Below are positions 1 through 7,559 of a DNA stretch of 11,109 nucleotides, piece by piece. Source of the stretch: Martensiomyces pterosporus. Its lineage: Eukaryota > Kickxellomycota > Kickxellomycetes > Kickxellales > Kickxellaceae. The translations under genes were made by a program, and so were the position numbers. The notes under the pieces were generated by a model, which worked only from the letters and a program-made list of their open reading frames with translations, had not been told where the DNA came from and did not search any database. The stretch's first letter is position 1; every line of letters starts with the position of its first letter. Where the stretch lies: assembly GCA_025201845.1 (NCBI GenBank), contig MU604195.1, positions 1 through 11,109 of the forward strand. The letters run 5' to 3'.

Positions 1-89
1 TTATGCACTAGAGCATTGTAGGTCATTAATGCTGGTACTATTGTTGAAACTGAAGTTCAGAACAAAGGGTACAGTTACAAGGAAGCAAC
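1..89 (-). other. 3' flank of the trypsin gene
   Basis: This short stretch follows the protease stop codon (minus strand) and runs off the window. No AATAAA signal is seen on the minus strand and no ORF on either strand looks coding. It is most simply 3' untranslated sequence. Confidence 0.5.
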
Positions 90-944
90 TTAGCGGTGTC
101 TGCACTTGGGCTTGCCAGCCGCGCCGTTGATAAAGTCGAGGTAGCTGTTCACGTGTGCGTAGATACCAAAACCGCTGTCAAGAGCGCAGGTCTTGTCCAA
201 CTCTCCCTTGGCGTCAAATCCGTATCCATAGCTGACCAGTCCCGCAAGGTAGGGCTTGCCATCGACGTTGATGATAAGGCCAGTGCCGGAATCGCCCTGG
301 CAGACGTCAGTGTTGGGAGTCAGCTTGTTCTCGGTACAGATCTCCAGGCCGTCGCTTGACTCGAACCTGGGGAGGAACTTCTTGCAGTCGTCGATGTTTC
401 CAGTCTTGACAGTAGTGCTCAGCAGCACATCAGAGAGCTTATTGAAAGTGAGCTCGGTGTTTGTCTTTCCCCAGCCCAGTGCAGTGAGGGCAGTGCCAGG
501 AGGGAGCTTGCCCTTGTAAATCGGGATCGATTGGACCTTGTCACCATCCAACTTGATCTTTGGGAAAGTGATAATAGCAATGTCATGGACCACGGTGGAC
601 GAATTGTACCCAGGGTGAATGTACACCTTGTTTGCCTTGACCTGTTGCTGAAGGGTGACGTTGTTGTCACCAAAACCCACAGAGACCTCCTCGGGGGGGT
701 TAACACGACCAGATTCCGAGTCTACGAGGCAGTGGGCAGCGGTAACAACGGTAGTGTCGCTGAGGATGGTTCCGCCACAGTTGCCATCCCCCTTGCTACC
801 GATGGTGAGCTTGACAAGGTAGGGATAGGATCCCTTGGGAGCAGGCTTGCCGTTGATGATACGGACTTCAAGTTGACCGGCGGGGCTTGGGAGAGCGAAA
901 GCAGTGGATGCAAGGGCGAGAAGGGGCAGGAACTTCATTTTCAC
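90..944 (-). CDS. Secreted trypsin-like serine protease (S1 family)
   Basis: A 284-residue intronless ORF encoding a chymotrypsin-fold endopeptidase that should be secreted as a zymogen. Residues 1-17 are a signal peptide (MKMK start, hydrophobic core, cleavage likely after TAFA). A short propeptide follows, and the activation site is R28|I29 in EVRIINGK. The catalytic triad is visible: H71 in TAAHC, D121 in HDIAI, S219 in GDSG. D213, six residues before the serine, is the S1-pocket aspartate that gives Arg/Lys specificity. Cysteine pairs 56/72, 187/203 and 215/253 match the three conserved trypsin disulfides; C278 is extra. Sequons lie at N95 and N114. Two oddities: the usual GDSGGP is GDSGTG, and the residue before the S1 glycine G260 is Phe rather than the common Pro or Tyr. 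Length is normal for the family. The start has A at -3; the second Met (codon 3) is an alternative. A decayed paralogue lies upstream. The role is probably extracellular protein digestion. Confidence 0.95.
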   Translation of the reverse strand: MKMKFLPLLALASTAFALPSPAGQLEVRIINGKPAPKGSYPYLVKLTIGSKGDGNCGGTILSDTTVVTAAHCLVDSESGRVNPPEEVSVGFGDNNVTLQQQVKANKVYIHPGYNSSTVVHDIAIITFPKIKLDGDKVQSIPIYKGKLPPGTALTALGWGKTNTELTFNKLSDVLLSTTVKTGNIDDCKKFLPRFESSDGLEICTENKLTPNTDVCQGDSGTGLIINVDGKPYLAGLVSYGYGFDAKGELDKTCALDSGFGIYAHVNSYLDFINGAAGKPKCRHR

Positions 945-1070
945 GAAAGTGAGGAATGCGTCGGTGTTTCGGGTAGATACTGAGGGTGGAGAGGTGGGCA
1001 GTTCGGGAAGAGAATGGGTAGGTAGGATGTGGTGATGGCTAGGCTGAGTGGTATCGGCCGTGGTATGCGG

Positions 1071-1078
1071 TTTTTATA
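1071..1078 (-). promoter_or_regulatory. TATA box of the trypsin gene
   Basis: The minus strand reads TATAAAAA here, about 127 nt upstream of the protease ATG. The stretch between it and the start codon is rich in C and T on the coding strand, as is common in fungal leaders. No ATG other than the adjacent MKMK pair competes near the start. Confidence 0.6.
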
Positions 1079-1738
1079 CCAGGAAGCTTCTGTGCACTGC
1101 CACCAAAACTGCCTCTTTATCCGGTGCACTATCTTGAGGCTCTACGCCAGTCTAAACTCGCATATGCTCCTCCTGATGATTTCTCTGCAACTTCTCAGCA
1201 GAAATTGAATGCCTGAGGAACCGCGAATGCATGCCTCACCTGCCTGTGCCAAATGTGTAAACAAACGCATGCAATGCCTCTACTCGTGGTAAACCTTCAA
1301 TGCCCTGCTGATTTCTGCTGCCATTGTGTCGGTGCGATCGCTATGCTCGCTGCAGGCAGATCCACTGGTTCTGGCCGCTTATATGCGCCCTAGACCCGTA
1401 TATAGAAGAAATCTAGGCTGAAAATCCAGAATCCATGCCGTTTGGCATATATTCTTCAGTGCCGTGCATACCAATTTCTTCAAAATTGTGCTGTCGTGTT
1501 TTTATAAAGAGCCTTCTCGCATCCCAAGGATTGTCGATATACGCTGATTTCGTCAGAGCCAGCTGCAGTGCTGAGCTTCTCTGCGACAGGTGGTAATTTC
1601 TTGTAAATGACGTGGAACGCACCGCCACATCAAGACATGAGCACCTCAGAATCAACAGCACATACGTACTCACCCACTCACTCCACCCCTGTGCCTGACA
1701 GCCAGAGTGAAGTTTGCTTTGTCATGATTTTTTTCTTT
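1079..1738. other. Intergenic, upstream of the trypsin gene; short repeated motifs, no gene
   Basis: No convincing gene. Between 1196 and 1320 there are several short motifs: a perfect 10-bp inverted repeat (CAGCAGAAAT at 1196-1205, its complement at 1311-1320), three AATGCC copies (1208, 1273, 1299), ATGCATGC at 1227-1234 and a forkhead-like GTAAACAAAC at 1257-1266. A minus-strand reading frame is open from about 1798 to 1413. Its upstream end overlaps the weak C-terminal end of the neighbouring trypsin relic, and its downstream part resembles nothing I recognise. Confidence 0.5.
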
Positions 1739-2474
1739 ACAGCCAATGCCCTTTGTAGCTCGTCCTTCTAGATAATCTTTGAAATCAGCGACGCTGATTC
1801 ATGCGCTGCTTTCCAGATAAAATGGCGCTTATACTTAAACTACGCTTTCATAGCAAATTTTATTGGTGCGAGTAGTGCTTGAGATTAATGAAATGACATT
1901 GCTTAATAGTATGCACGCATGTCTATGCGAGTAGTGCTATGTATAAAAACCAATGCAGCTGCCGGGGTGCGTGCGGATACAAACACCGCGTCGGTATTGG
2001 AAGTGGGTCTGTTCTCGCTACAAATCCATGAACTACTGCTCGACTTGAAACCACTGATTCCCGCATTACAGCCACAGGCACGCACAGCCTTGATTTTTGG
2101 TTTTCAAGACATCTAATGATGGAGGCGTTTACCAGTATAAATGGTCATTGATTTGACAAGGGCACTTTCCTGAAGGATTTTGGGGAGCGGTGGTTATTGC
2201 AATACCGCATTTTATCTTGTTTATGAAGCAGCGTGCAGCTGAAACGATGGCAGTGTCGCTGAGGATGGCAGTGCCGCATCTTTCTGTATCTTGTGGTGCA
2301 TGTACCGAGAAGCTGGCAGCGTATGGGGAAGCATCTTTGCAAGAGAGGTTTCCATCGGAGATTCGGCCGCTAAGTAGTGGCTTCGATCTAGGTGTACAAG
2401 TAGTTGTAAGAGGTACAGGAGCAAAGAGTAGAAATAGCTTTGCTGCTGTTTGGTCTGCCGTGGATCGCTTTCAT
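1739..2474 (-). pseudogene. Decayed trypsin-like protease gene (relic paralogue)
   Basis: Pieces in different minus-strand frames align in order with the intact trypsin at 90-944. An activation-site-like GRISDG (R codon 2365-2363) is followed by SPYAASF and then CGTAILSDTAIVSAARC, matching CGGTILSDTTVVTAAHC. The catalytic His is CGC (Arg) at 2233-2231. After a gap of about 123 nt, CGIAITT matches HDIAIIT with Asp replaced by Gly (2206-2204). A frame change gives VKSMTIYTGK, like VQSIPIYKGK. Another gives a block with cysteine 2070-2068, then FKSS and ICSEN..TSNTD (to 1990), matching FESS and ICTEN..TPNTD. The spacing from that cysteine to the Asp is 78 nt in both copies. The GDSG motif beyond is not recognisable. 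A last piece at 1786-1739 (DYLEGRATKGIGC) may be the C-terminus, weakly. The possible ATG (2474) is out of frame with the body. At least two frameshifts, stops and two deletions make this a dead copy. Confidence 0.85.
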
Positions 2475-2573
2475 TGCGGCTGTGGCTTTTCTTGAGAATA
2501 TATTATTTGCATCCACCCATCAAAAACATGGCGTACATTTGACTATATTTTTCCACAGGATACATGAGAATTA

Positions 2574-2897
2574 TCAGTCCAAGGTGGCATCCACTCGCAG
2601 CACCGCTGAAGTCGCTTGCTCTTCCACACTACAAAGAACCACGCAGTTAATGTGTGCATAAGATCCAGCACACGATATGCCAACGCTCTGACTTGCCTTC
2701 TGGAGCATAATGCCTGTGAGGCAAAAAGAGGGGTTCCCGATGAACATATCCAAAATGCAGAAGAGGTATCTCGTGTGATTCACTATGCTGCTATTCTCGA
2801 CGAGGACCAGAAGACCAGCTTGGATGTTGTGTTTCTCCTCATGAGAGGTTCGACCGCTGGGGGTGGCGATGGCTTGCTTAGGCAGCATGCTTGACAT
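2574..2897 (-). CDS. Possible small unknown protein (weak)
   Basis: A 107-codon ORF starting ATGTCAAGCATG. I do not recognise the product; there is no signal peptide, no clear membrane helix and no motif. The only support is position: a TATA-like GGTATAAAAA (3013-3004, minus strand) lies about 110 nt upstream, close to the TATA-to-ATG spacing of the trypsin and of the gene at 9853, and this ATG is the first one downstream of a plausible transcription start. Against it, the start context is poor (C at -3), cysteines are frequent, and the complementary strand is also open over 2616-2894 and reads at least as protein-like. It could equally be a chance ORF or part of a decayed gene. Confidence 0.2.
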   Translation of the reverse strand: MSSMLPKQAIATPSGRTSHEEKHNIQAGLLVLVENSSIVNHTRYLFCILDMFIGNPSFCLTGIMLQKASQSVGISCAGSYAHINCVVLCSVEEQATSAVLRVDATLD

Positions 2898-3404
2898 TGG
2901 CGTTGGTTAAGAGAAAAGCAAGAAAAGCAACAACTTCAGCGTCCAGGGACTTTGACCAGATCTTCGATGATGCTTCTGACTCGATCCTCGCATTCAACTG
3001 CTGTTTTTATACCCATTAAGCCCCCTTTCTCATCGCCTTACAGTACTCTCAACACATCCGATTACCCAACTTTCTAGGCTAGAAACCGAGCAGGATCTCA
3101 TAGATCCATGTCAATTCAGACCCTTAATGCCACATTCGAGCAACCGCGCCTTCTGGCCCCCACGAAAACACGACAACAGGCCTGTGATGGATCTGACAAA
3201 AGGATATATAGACCAGCAAGCTGAGTGGAGCGATAAGCCGCCCGACGTTCAGGCCATGAGGAATACAAGTGTCAGACTCGGCAAGCATTTAAACCTAGGA
3301 CGTAGAGCGTCCAGGAGAAGAGAGGCTTAGTTTAGTTTGGCTGAGCTTTTAAACCTGCTGAGGAATACCATCTACTTCGATTGAAAAAGTCTCGGGCCAG
3401 GAAA
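2898..3404. other. Intergenic, no supported gene
   Basis: A TATA-like element lies at 3004-3013 (reads GGTATAAAAA on the minus strand). A short plus-strand open stretch at about 2880-3021 and a 67-codon ORF at 3127-3330 have no recognisable features. Two 9-mers, GAGGAATAC (3258 and 3360) and TTTAAACCT (3288 and 3348), each occur twice just ahead of the tRNA gene. Nothing else stands out. Confidence 0.5.
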
Positions 3405-3506
3405 CCGAGAATAGCTCAGCTGGCAGAGCGGGAGACTGTAGTGGCTGTGCGGAAGCGTGCGGTAGTTGTCATCTCTAGGTCCCTGGTTCAATTCCGGGTT
3501 CTCGGA
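3405..3506 (+). tRNA. tRNA-Tyr (GTA anticodon) with a 29-nt intron
   Basis: The cloverleaf folds cleanly. The acceptor stem CCGAGAA (3405-3411) pairs perfectly with TTCTCGG (3499-3505), with discriminator A3506 and the C1-G72 pair typical of eukaryotic tRNA-Tyr. D stem GCTC/GAGC (3414-3417, 3426-3429) carries GG in its loop. Anticodon stem GGAGA (3431-3435) pairs with TCTCT (3472-3476), anticodon GTA is at 3438-3440, and the variable loop is AGGTC. T stem CCTGG/CCGGG flanks TTCAATT. The intron is 3442-3470, placed one base after the anticodon, the canonical site; removing it leaves 73 nt. The internal promoter boxes are visible: A box at 3412-3423 and B box GGTTCAATTCC at 3485-3495. CCA is not encoded. 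Confidence 0.96.
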
Positions 3507-3510
3507 CGTC

Positions 3511-3515
3511 TTTTT
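3511..3515 (+). terminator. RNA polymerase III terminator of the tRNA gene
   Basis: A run of five T residues begins five bases after the discriminator base, the standard Pol III stop. Confidence 0.75.
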
Positions 3516-4314
3516 GCTGGGGCAGCACTGCATGTGACTTTTTTCGCTGGCTGGATCCGGTGAGCGTGGCCCCGTGGTCCTTGCGCGCGTGTGTACACTG
3601 GCGCACTTGGAAAGTGGGGAGCGCAGTGGCAGCTTTGCACTCGGCAAAAATGATAATGATGGTGCACGCGCCAAGCAGCAGTTTGTGGTGGCGGATGGAT
3701 GATATCATACTGCTTCAAATGGGCAGCTCCTTCTTTGCAGACGGCTCCTTCATGCGGGCTTGTTCTCCATATACGTGAAGCACAAAGGCGGATTTGCCTC
3801 TTGTGGGGAGGGCTTGGGAACCAGAATGGACAGAGCACACTTGTAAACAAACAAATGTCCACTGCAAGTCCGGCTTTTTTGCTGCTCCACGGGAAACCGG
3901 ACGCTCCCCCTTCAAACACAGCCAGAAGCGCAGCACGCCACCCTTTTCTGCTCTGCCCCGGCTGCCCGTTGACGCTTGGCGTATTTGATACCGAAGCAAC
4001 CTCCTTTCTCTTTCCGCATTTGCCTGTCTGCCGTTTTCTTTCTACCCTTGGTGCACTCTCTTTTTCCATTATTTCTGTCATTAGTTGCCCTTCTCCGCTT
4101 CCACCCCCGCCCCATTGTAACGAACGGAGGCACAGCCTTCCCCACATATCGTCATACACGCACGGGCCTGCACACTTCTGTGACTTGGCGGTTTCTCAGT
4201 GCTCTCTGGCTGCAAGGCGTCGGCCACTTTTATTTGAAGCCAGCCAGCACTTACTTTCACGGCATTTGAGCATTTTATTTTATTTTACATTGGAAATTCG
4301 TTTTTATACCCTAA
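3516..4314 (+). promoter_or_regulatory. CLC upstream region with a CT-rich tract
   Basis: No gene is supported. A forkhead-like GTAAACAAAC lies at 3843-3852. From about 3998 to 4116 the plus strand is strongly pyrimidine-rich, as in many fungal core promoters and leaders, and is the likely initiation region for the CLC gene. TTTTATTTTATTTTA lies at 4273-4287, and GTTTTTATACC ends four bases before the CLC ATG, too close to act as its TATA box. Long ORFs on both strands here (3699-4367 plus, 3488-4159 minus) have low-complexity or tRNA-derived translations; I regard them as chance. Confidence 0.5.
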
Positions 4315-7300
4315 ATGGAGAGCAACCCTCACGCCAAGGCTCCCTCTCAGAAGCAGCAACCACATAGCAGCGATGGGGTAGCAGCCCCATCGTCCGTGCC
4401 CGTGTCTCCGCACAGGCCATCAGCTGCCTCCGGATCATCGGGCAGGCTGCGGCGGTCAGTGTCTGCGTACAATGGCTACTGCAGCAGCGACGACAGCGAT
4501 GCTAGAGGACGCGCACAAGGAGGGCTAGAAAGAGCCCGCACACAGTATGATGGAGCCACGCCGTTGTCACATAGCAGGCAAATCCCGTTCCCCGTGCTTC
4601 GCGCCGAGGACGAAGCACCCACGTCGTGGCTGATTCCGCGCGTGCGGTCGGTGCTCTACGATAGCGAGAACCTGCTGGGCATGAGTGGCCTGCATGCTGG
4701 GCGGAAGAACAAAGGCAAGGGCGTCCGTGCGTGGTACAGCTCCTACACCACCATCGACTGGGTCCACGACGACATCCGCGAACAAGCCAGACTGCGGTCA
4801 CTGAGGGCCGTAGGAGGGACTCGTGGGTGGTGGCTGAACCGCGTGTGGGATCCAATGCAAGGGTGGCTTCTCGTGGTGCTGGTGGGTATCTTGTGCGGCC
4901 TTTTCGCTGGGTTCATTTCCGAGTGGACTGAATTGCTTGCGGGGTGGAAGACCGGGTACTGCAGGGCAGATTGGCGGATGTCAAAAACTGCGTGCTGCAG
5001 AGAGAGCGCCATTGAGTGCGAGTACTGGCAGACGTGGAAGTCGCAGGCGTTCCTGTCTGGCCGCATCATCTTTGTCCTCGTTGGCACGCTGTATACTCTT
5101 GTGGCAGCCATCCTGGTCGTGCGCTCGGCTACCCGTGTTACTATTGCCAACCACGGCGTCTCCTCGTCTGTTGAAACCAGTGTCTCGCCCACCGTCAAGC
5201 TAGCGTACTACGGCGCCGGCTCTGGGATCCCCGAGGTCAAGTCCATCCTGGCTGGATTCGTCATCCACGGGTTTCTGGGTGTGCGCATTCTCATAGTCAA
5301 GACATTCGGCCTCATCCTCTGCTGCGCCTCTGGCATCATGGCAGGCAAAGAAGGACCCATGGTGCAGATCGCCTCCTCCCTGGGCAACATCTCCACACGC
5401 ATATTCGACAAGTACTACAAGAACGAGGCAAAGAAGCGCGAGATCATCTCGGCATCCGCGGCTGCTGGCGTCAGCGTGGCGTTTGGGGCGCCTATCGGCG
5501 GCGTTCTCTTCTCGCTCGAGGAGGTGTCGTACTTCTTCCCTAACAAGACCATGCTGCGCAGCCTAACGTGTGCGCTGGTAGCTGCCCTCGTGTTGAAGGC
5601 CTATGATCCTTTCGGCACTGGCAAGCTCGTCCTGTTCCAGACCACGTATGACATGGACTACCATTGGTTTGAGATGGTGCCTTTTGTCATCATTGGCATA
5701 TTTGGTGGTCTGTACGGCGCCCTGTTTTGTCGTCTGAATATGGCCGTCAACAGGGTGCGCAAGTCAACGTGGATTGGACAGTACCCCATCATCGAGGTCG
5801 TCAGTATAACGGCGCTGACGCTGTGGTTGAGCTACCGCAACCCGTTCACCCGCATCGGACTCGGCGAACTGGTTAGCTCGTTGTTCCAGGAATGCCCCGC
5901 AAAGGGCGAAAGTGCGCCGTATGGCGAGGAGATGGACGACGGGGTCGAGTCCCTTTTGTGTGTGTCGGGCAGCAGGCTATCCGACTACCTGCCGATGCTG
6001 GAGCTCCTAGCAATGGCGCTGCTCAACAGGGCATCGTTTGCCATCATTACGTTTGGCATGAAAGTGCCCTCAGGGTTGGTGTTGCCCAGCATGTCGATTG
6101 GGGCGGTGTTTGGAAGGATTGTCGGCACGTACATGGAGTACCTGACTCGGGAATACGCCACTCACTCGGTGTTTGCCCAGTGCCCGGCCAACTCGCGCTG
6201 TGTGATTCCGGGCATCTATGCTCTGGTTGGCGCCGGCGCCACGCTGACGGGAGCCACACACACGACAATAGCCGTGGTGGCGATCCTGATGGAGCTGACA
6301 GGCAACCTCATCTACACCCTGCCCGTGCTTGTGGGTGTGATGACTGCACGCTGGATTGCCGACTATTTCAGTCCCAGCGGCATCTACGACCTGCTCCTCG
6401 AGCACGCCGGACACCCCTACTTCGACACCAAGACGCAGTACATCCACACCAGGCGGACTGCGTCCGAGCTCATGCAGGCCGACTTGGAGACCATCTGCGT
6501 GGACTACGAGAACGAGAACACCCTGGGCTTGCTGACGGACAAGCTGCAGCGTCTGTCGTCCAGGGGGCTGGCGGATGGCGGGTTCCCCGTAGTCAATGCG
6601 AGGGGCCATCTGTTGGGCTGGATCGCGTGTGCAGAGCTGGAGTATGCCATATCGAGATGCCGGGAATTGGACCAGGGCACGGTGTGCTTCTTTAACAACC
6701 CGCTGTGGCAGATGGATTATATTTCGAACAACCCGCTGGCGATACCGCATTATAGGACGCCGGTTGAGTATACGAAGAAGAAGGGGAGGAAGGCGAAGGG
6801 CGACTCAAGGGGGAAGAGAAAGGACCGAGTGGAGGTGGCGGCCAGCGAGGAGGAGCCACTGGCAAAGCTGCAGCGCAGGTGGAAGTGGCTCCACTGGACG
6901 CTCCGCCCCAATGCTGCAAGCGACGCTAATGCAACACCAAATGCTGGCGACTCGGCTAGACCGCTGCTCGATTCCTCCTCCGCAGCTCCACAATCCGTAC
7001 CCTCATACCAGTCAAGCGAGCAGACCATCCGGTCCGACGTCTCGTCGCCCAACAGCAGGCCAGGCAGTGGACGAACTCTATCGGACAGCGACCACCACCA
7101 CTCTGAGGCTGATGAGGAAGAGGGCTTGGTAGAAGACGAAGCAGTGCCGCCTTCTAGGCAGACTGCCAATATCTCGATGCCGTACTTCCAGGACCGGCCC
7201 AACGACTTTACGCCGTTCGTGGACCAAACGCCATTGACCATTGCCACCAACTCGCCGATTGAACTTGTAGCCAACCTACTTGGAAGACTGGGTGTCTCGT

Positions 7301-7401
7301 ACTTGACCGTGGTCGAGAAGGGCGTGTACCGCGGTGTTATTTTCAAAAAGTCGTACATTGGCTATGTCAAGGAGCTCGAGGAGTCCGGGTTCACGCACTA
7401 A
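4315..7401 (+). CDS. CLC-family chloride/proton exchanger (Gef1/CLC-3/5 type)
   Basis: An intronless 1028-residue protein. CLC exchangers of this group sit in endosomal, Golgi or vacuolar membranes and swap chloride for protons to support acidification and ion balance. Residues 1-180 are cytosolic, the first 100 Ser-rich and disordered-looking, then a conserved YTTIDWVHDD block (144-153). The membrane domain spans about 183-690, with a cysteine-rich first loop (214-241). Signatures: GSGIP at 302-306; GKEGP with gating glutamate E346; GVLFSLEE with proton glutamate E403, which marks an exchanger rather than a channel; Y691 in GIYD, the chloride-binding tyrosine position. The helix-N motif, normally GxFxP, is GLVLP (587-591). 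CBS1 is about 714-785 and CBS2 about 954-1022. The 170-residue linker between them is low-complexity, with a Lys/Arg cluster (821-838), HHH (927-929) and an acidic run (930-942). Yeast Gef1 is shorter (about 780), mainly because it lacks these extensions. The ATG has T at -3; the next Met is codon 123, so this start is preferred. Confidence 0.96.
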   Translation: MESNPHAKAPSQKQQPHSSDGVAAPSSVPVSPHRPSAASGSSGRLRRSVSAYNGYCSSDDSDARGRAQGGLERARTQYDGATPLSHSRQIPFPVLRAEDEAPTSWLIPRVRSVLYDSENLLGMSGLHAGRKNKGKGVRAWYSSYTTIDWVHDDIREQARLRSLRAVGGTRGWWLNRVWDPMQGWLLVVLVGILCGLFAGFISEWTELLAGWKTGYCRADWRMSKTACCRESAIECEYWQTWKSQAFLSGRIIFVLVGTLYTLVAAILVVRSATRVTIANHGVSSSVETSVSPTVKLAYYGAGSGIPEVKSILAGFVIHGFLGVRILIVKTFGLILCCASGIMAGKEGPMVQIASSLGNISTRIFDKYYKNEAKKREIISASAAAGVSVAFGAPIGGVLFSLEEVSYFFPNKTMLRSLTCALVAALVLKAYDPFGTGKLVLFQTTYDMDYHWFEMVPFVIIGIFGGLYGALFCRLNMAVNRVRKSTWIGQYPIIEVVSITALTLWLSYRNPFTRIGLGELVSSLFQECPAKGESAPYGEEMDDGVESLLCVSGSRLSDYLPMLELLAMALLNRASFAIITFGMKVPSGLVLPSMSIGAVFGRIVGTYMEYLTREYATHSVFAQCPANSRCVIPGIYALVGAGATLTGATHTTIAVVAILMELTGNLIYTLPVLVGVMTARWIADYFSPSGIYDLLLEHAGHPYFDTKTQYIHTRRTASELMQADLETICVDYENENTLGLLTDKLQRLSSRGLADGGFPVVNARGHLLGWIACAELEYAISRCRELDQGTVCFFNNPLWQMDYISNNPLAIPHYRTPVEYTKKKGRKAKGDSRGKRKDRVEVAASEEEPLAKLQRRWKWLHWTLRPNAASDANATPNAGDSARPLLDSSSAAPQSVPSYQSSEQTIRSDVSSPNSRPGSGRTLSDSDHHHSEADEEEGLVEDEAVPPSRQTANISMPYFQDRPNDFTPFVDQTPLTIATNSPIELVANLLGRLGVSYLTVVEKGVYRGVIFKKSYIGYVKELEESGFTH

Positions 7402-7559
7402 ATCTGTCACGTTGTCAACGACGGCTTCTTCTATGATGCCTTTTTTTGTTTGTTTGTTAAGCTTCATTTATTTAGACTTGTGATTTGTTTGGGATCCATG
7501 CGTCGTTGAAAGCAAAGGTGGTGAAATGGAAATGGATGGTAGAAAGTGGGAATCGGTGT
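7402..7559. other. Convergent 3' intergenic region
   Basis: This 158-bp spacer holds the 3' ends of both the CLC gene (+) and the reductase gene (-). It includes a T-rich run at 7441-7459 on the plus strand. The two transcripts probably overlap or abut here. Confidence 0.6.
7467..7472 (-). terminator. Poly(A) signal AATAAA of the reductase gene
   Basis: The minus strand reads AATAAA, about 88 nt downstream of the reductase stop codon. Confidence 0.5.

Noticed and set aside
1198..1320. Possible CRISPR-like or transposon terminal inverted repeat structure from the repeated short motifs
   Set aside because: Only one 10-bp inverted repeat pair, no regular spacing, no target-site duplication and no transposase remnant. 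Ordinary promoter motifs are a simpler explanation.
3391..3409. CTCGG/CCGAG hairpin overlapping the 5' end of the tRNA gene
   Set aside because: The right arm is simply the tRNA acceptor strand; a five-base chance complement upstream is not significant.
3488..4159. 223-codon minus-strand ORF upstream of the CLC gene
   Set aside because: Its end overlaps the tRNA gene and most of it is the complement of the CT-rich tract, giving a Lys/Arg/Gly-rich translation. No family features.
5892..6695. 267-codon plus-strand ORF inside the CLC gene, and a 226-codon minus-strand ORF at 6070-6750
   Set aside because: Both are shadows of the GC-rich CLC coding frame, which carries clear conserved motifs through this interval.
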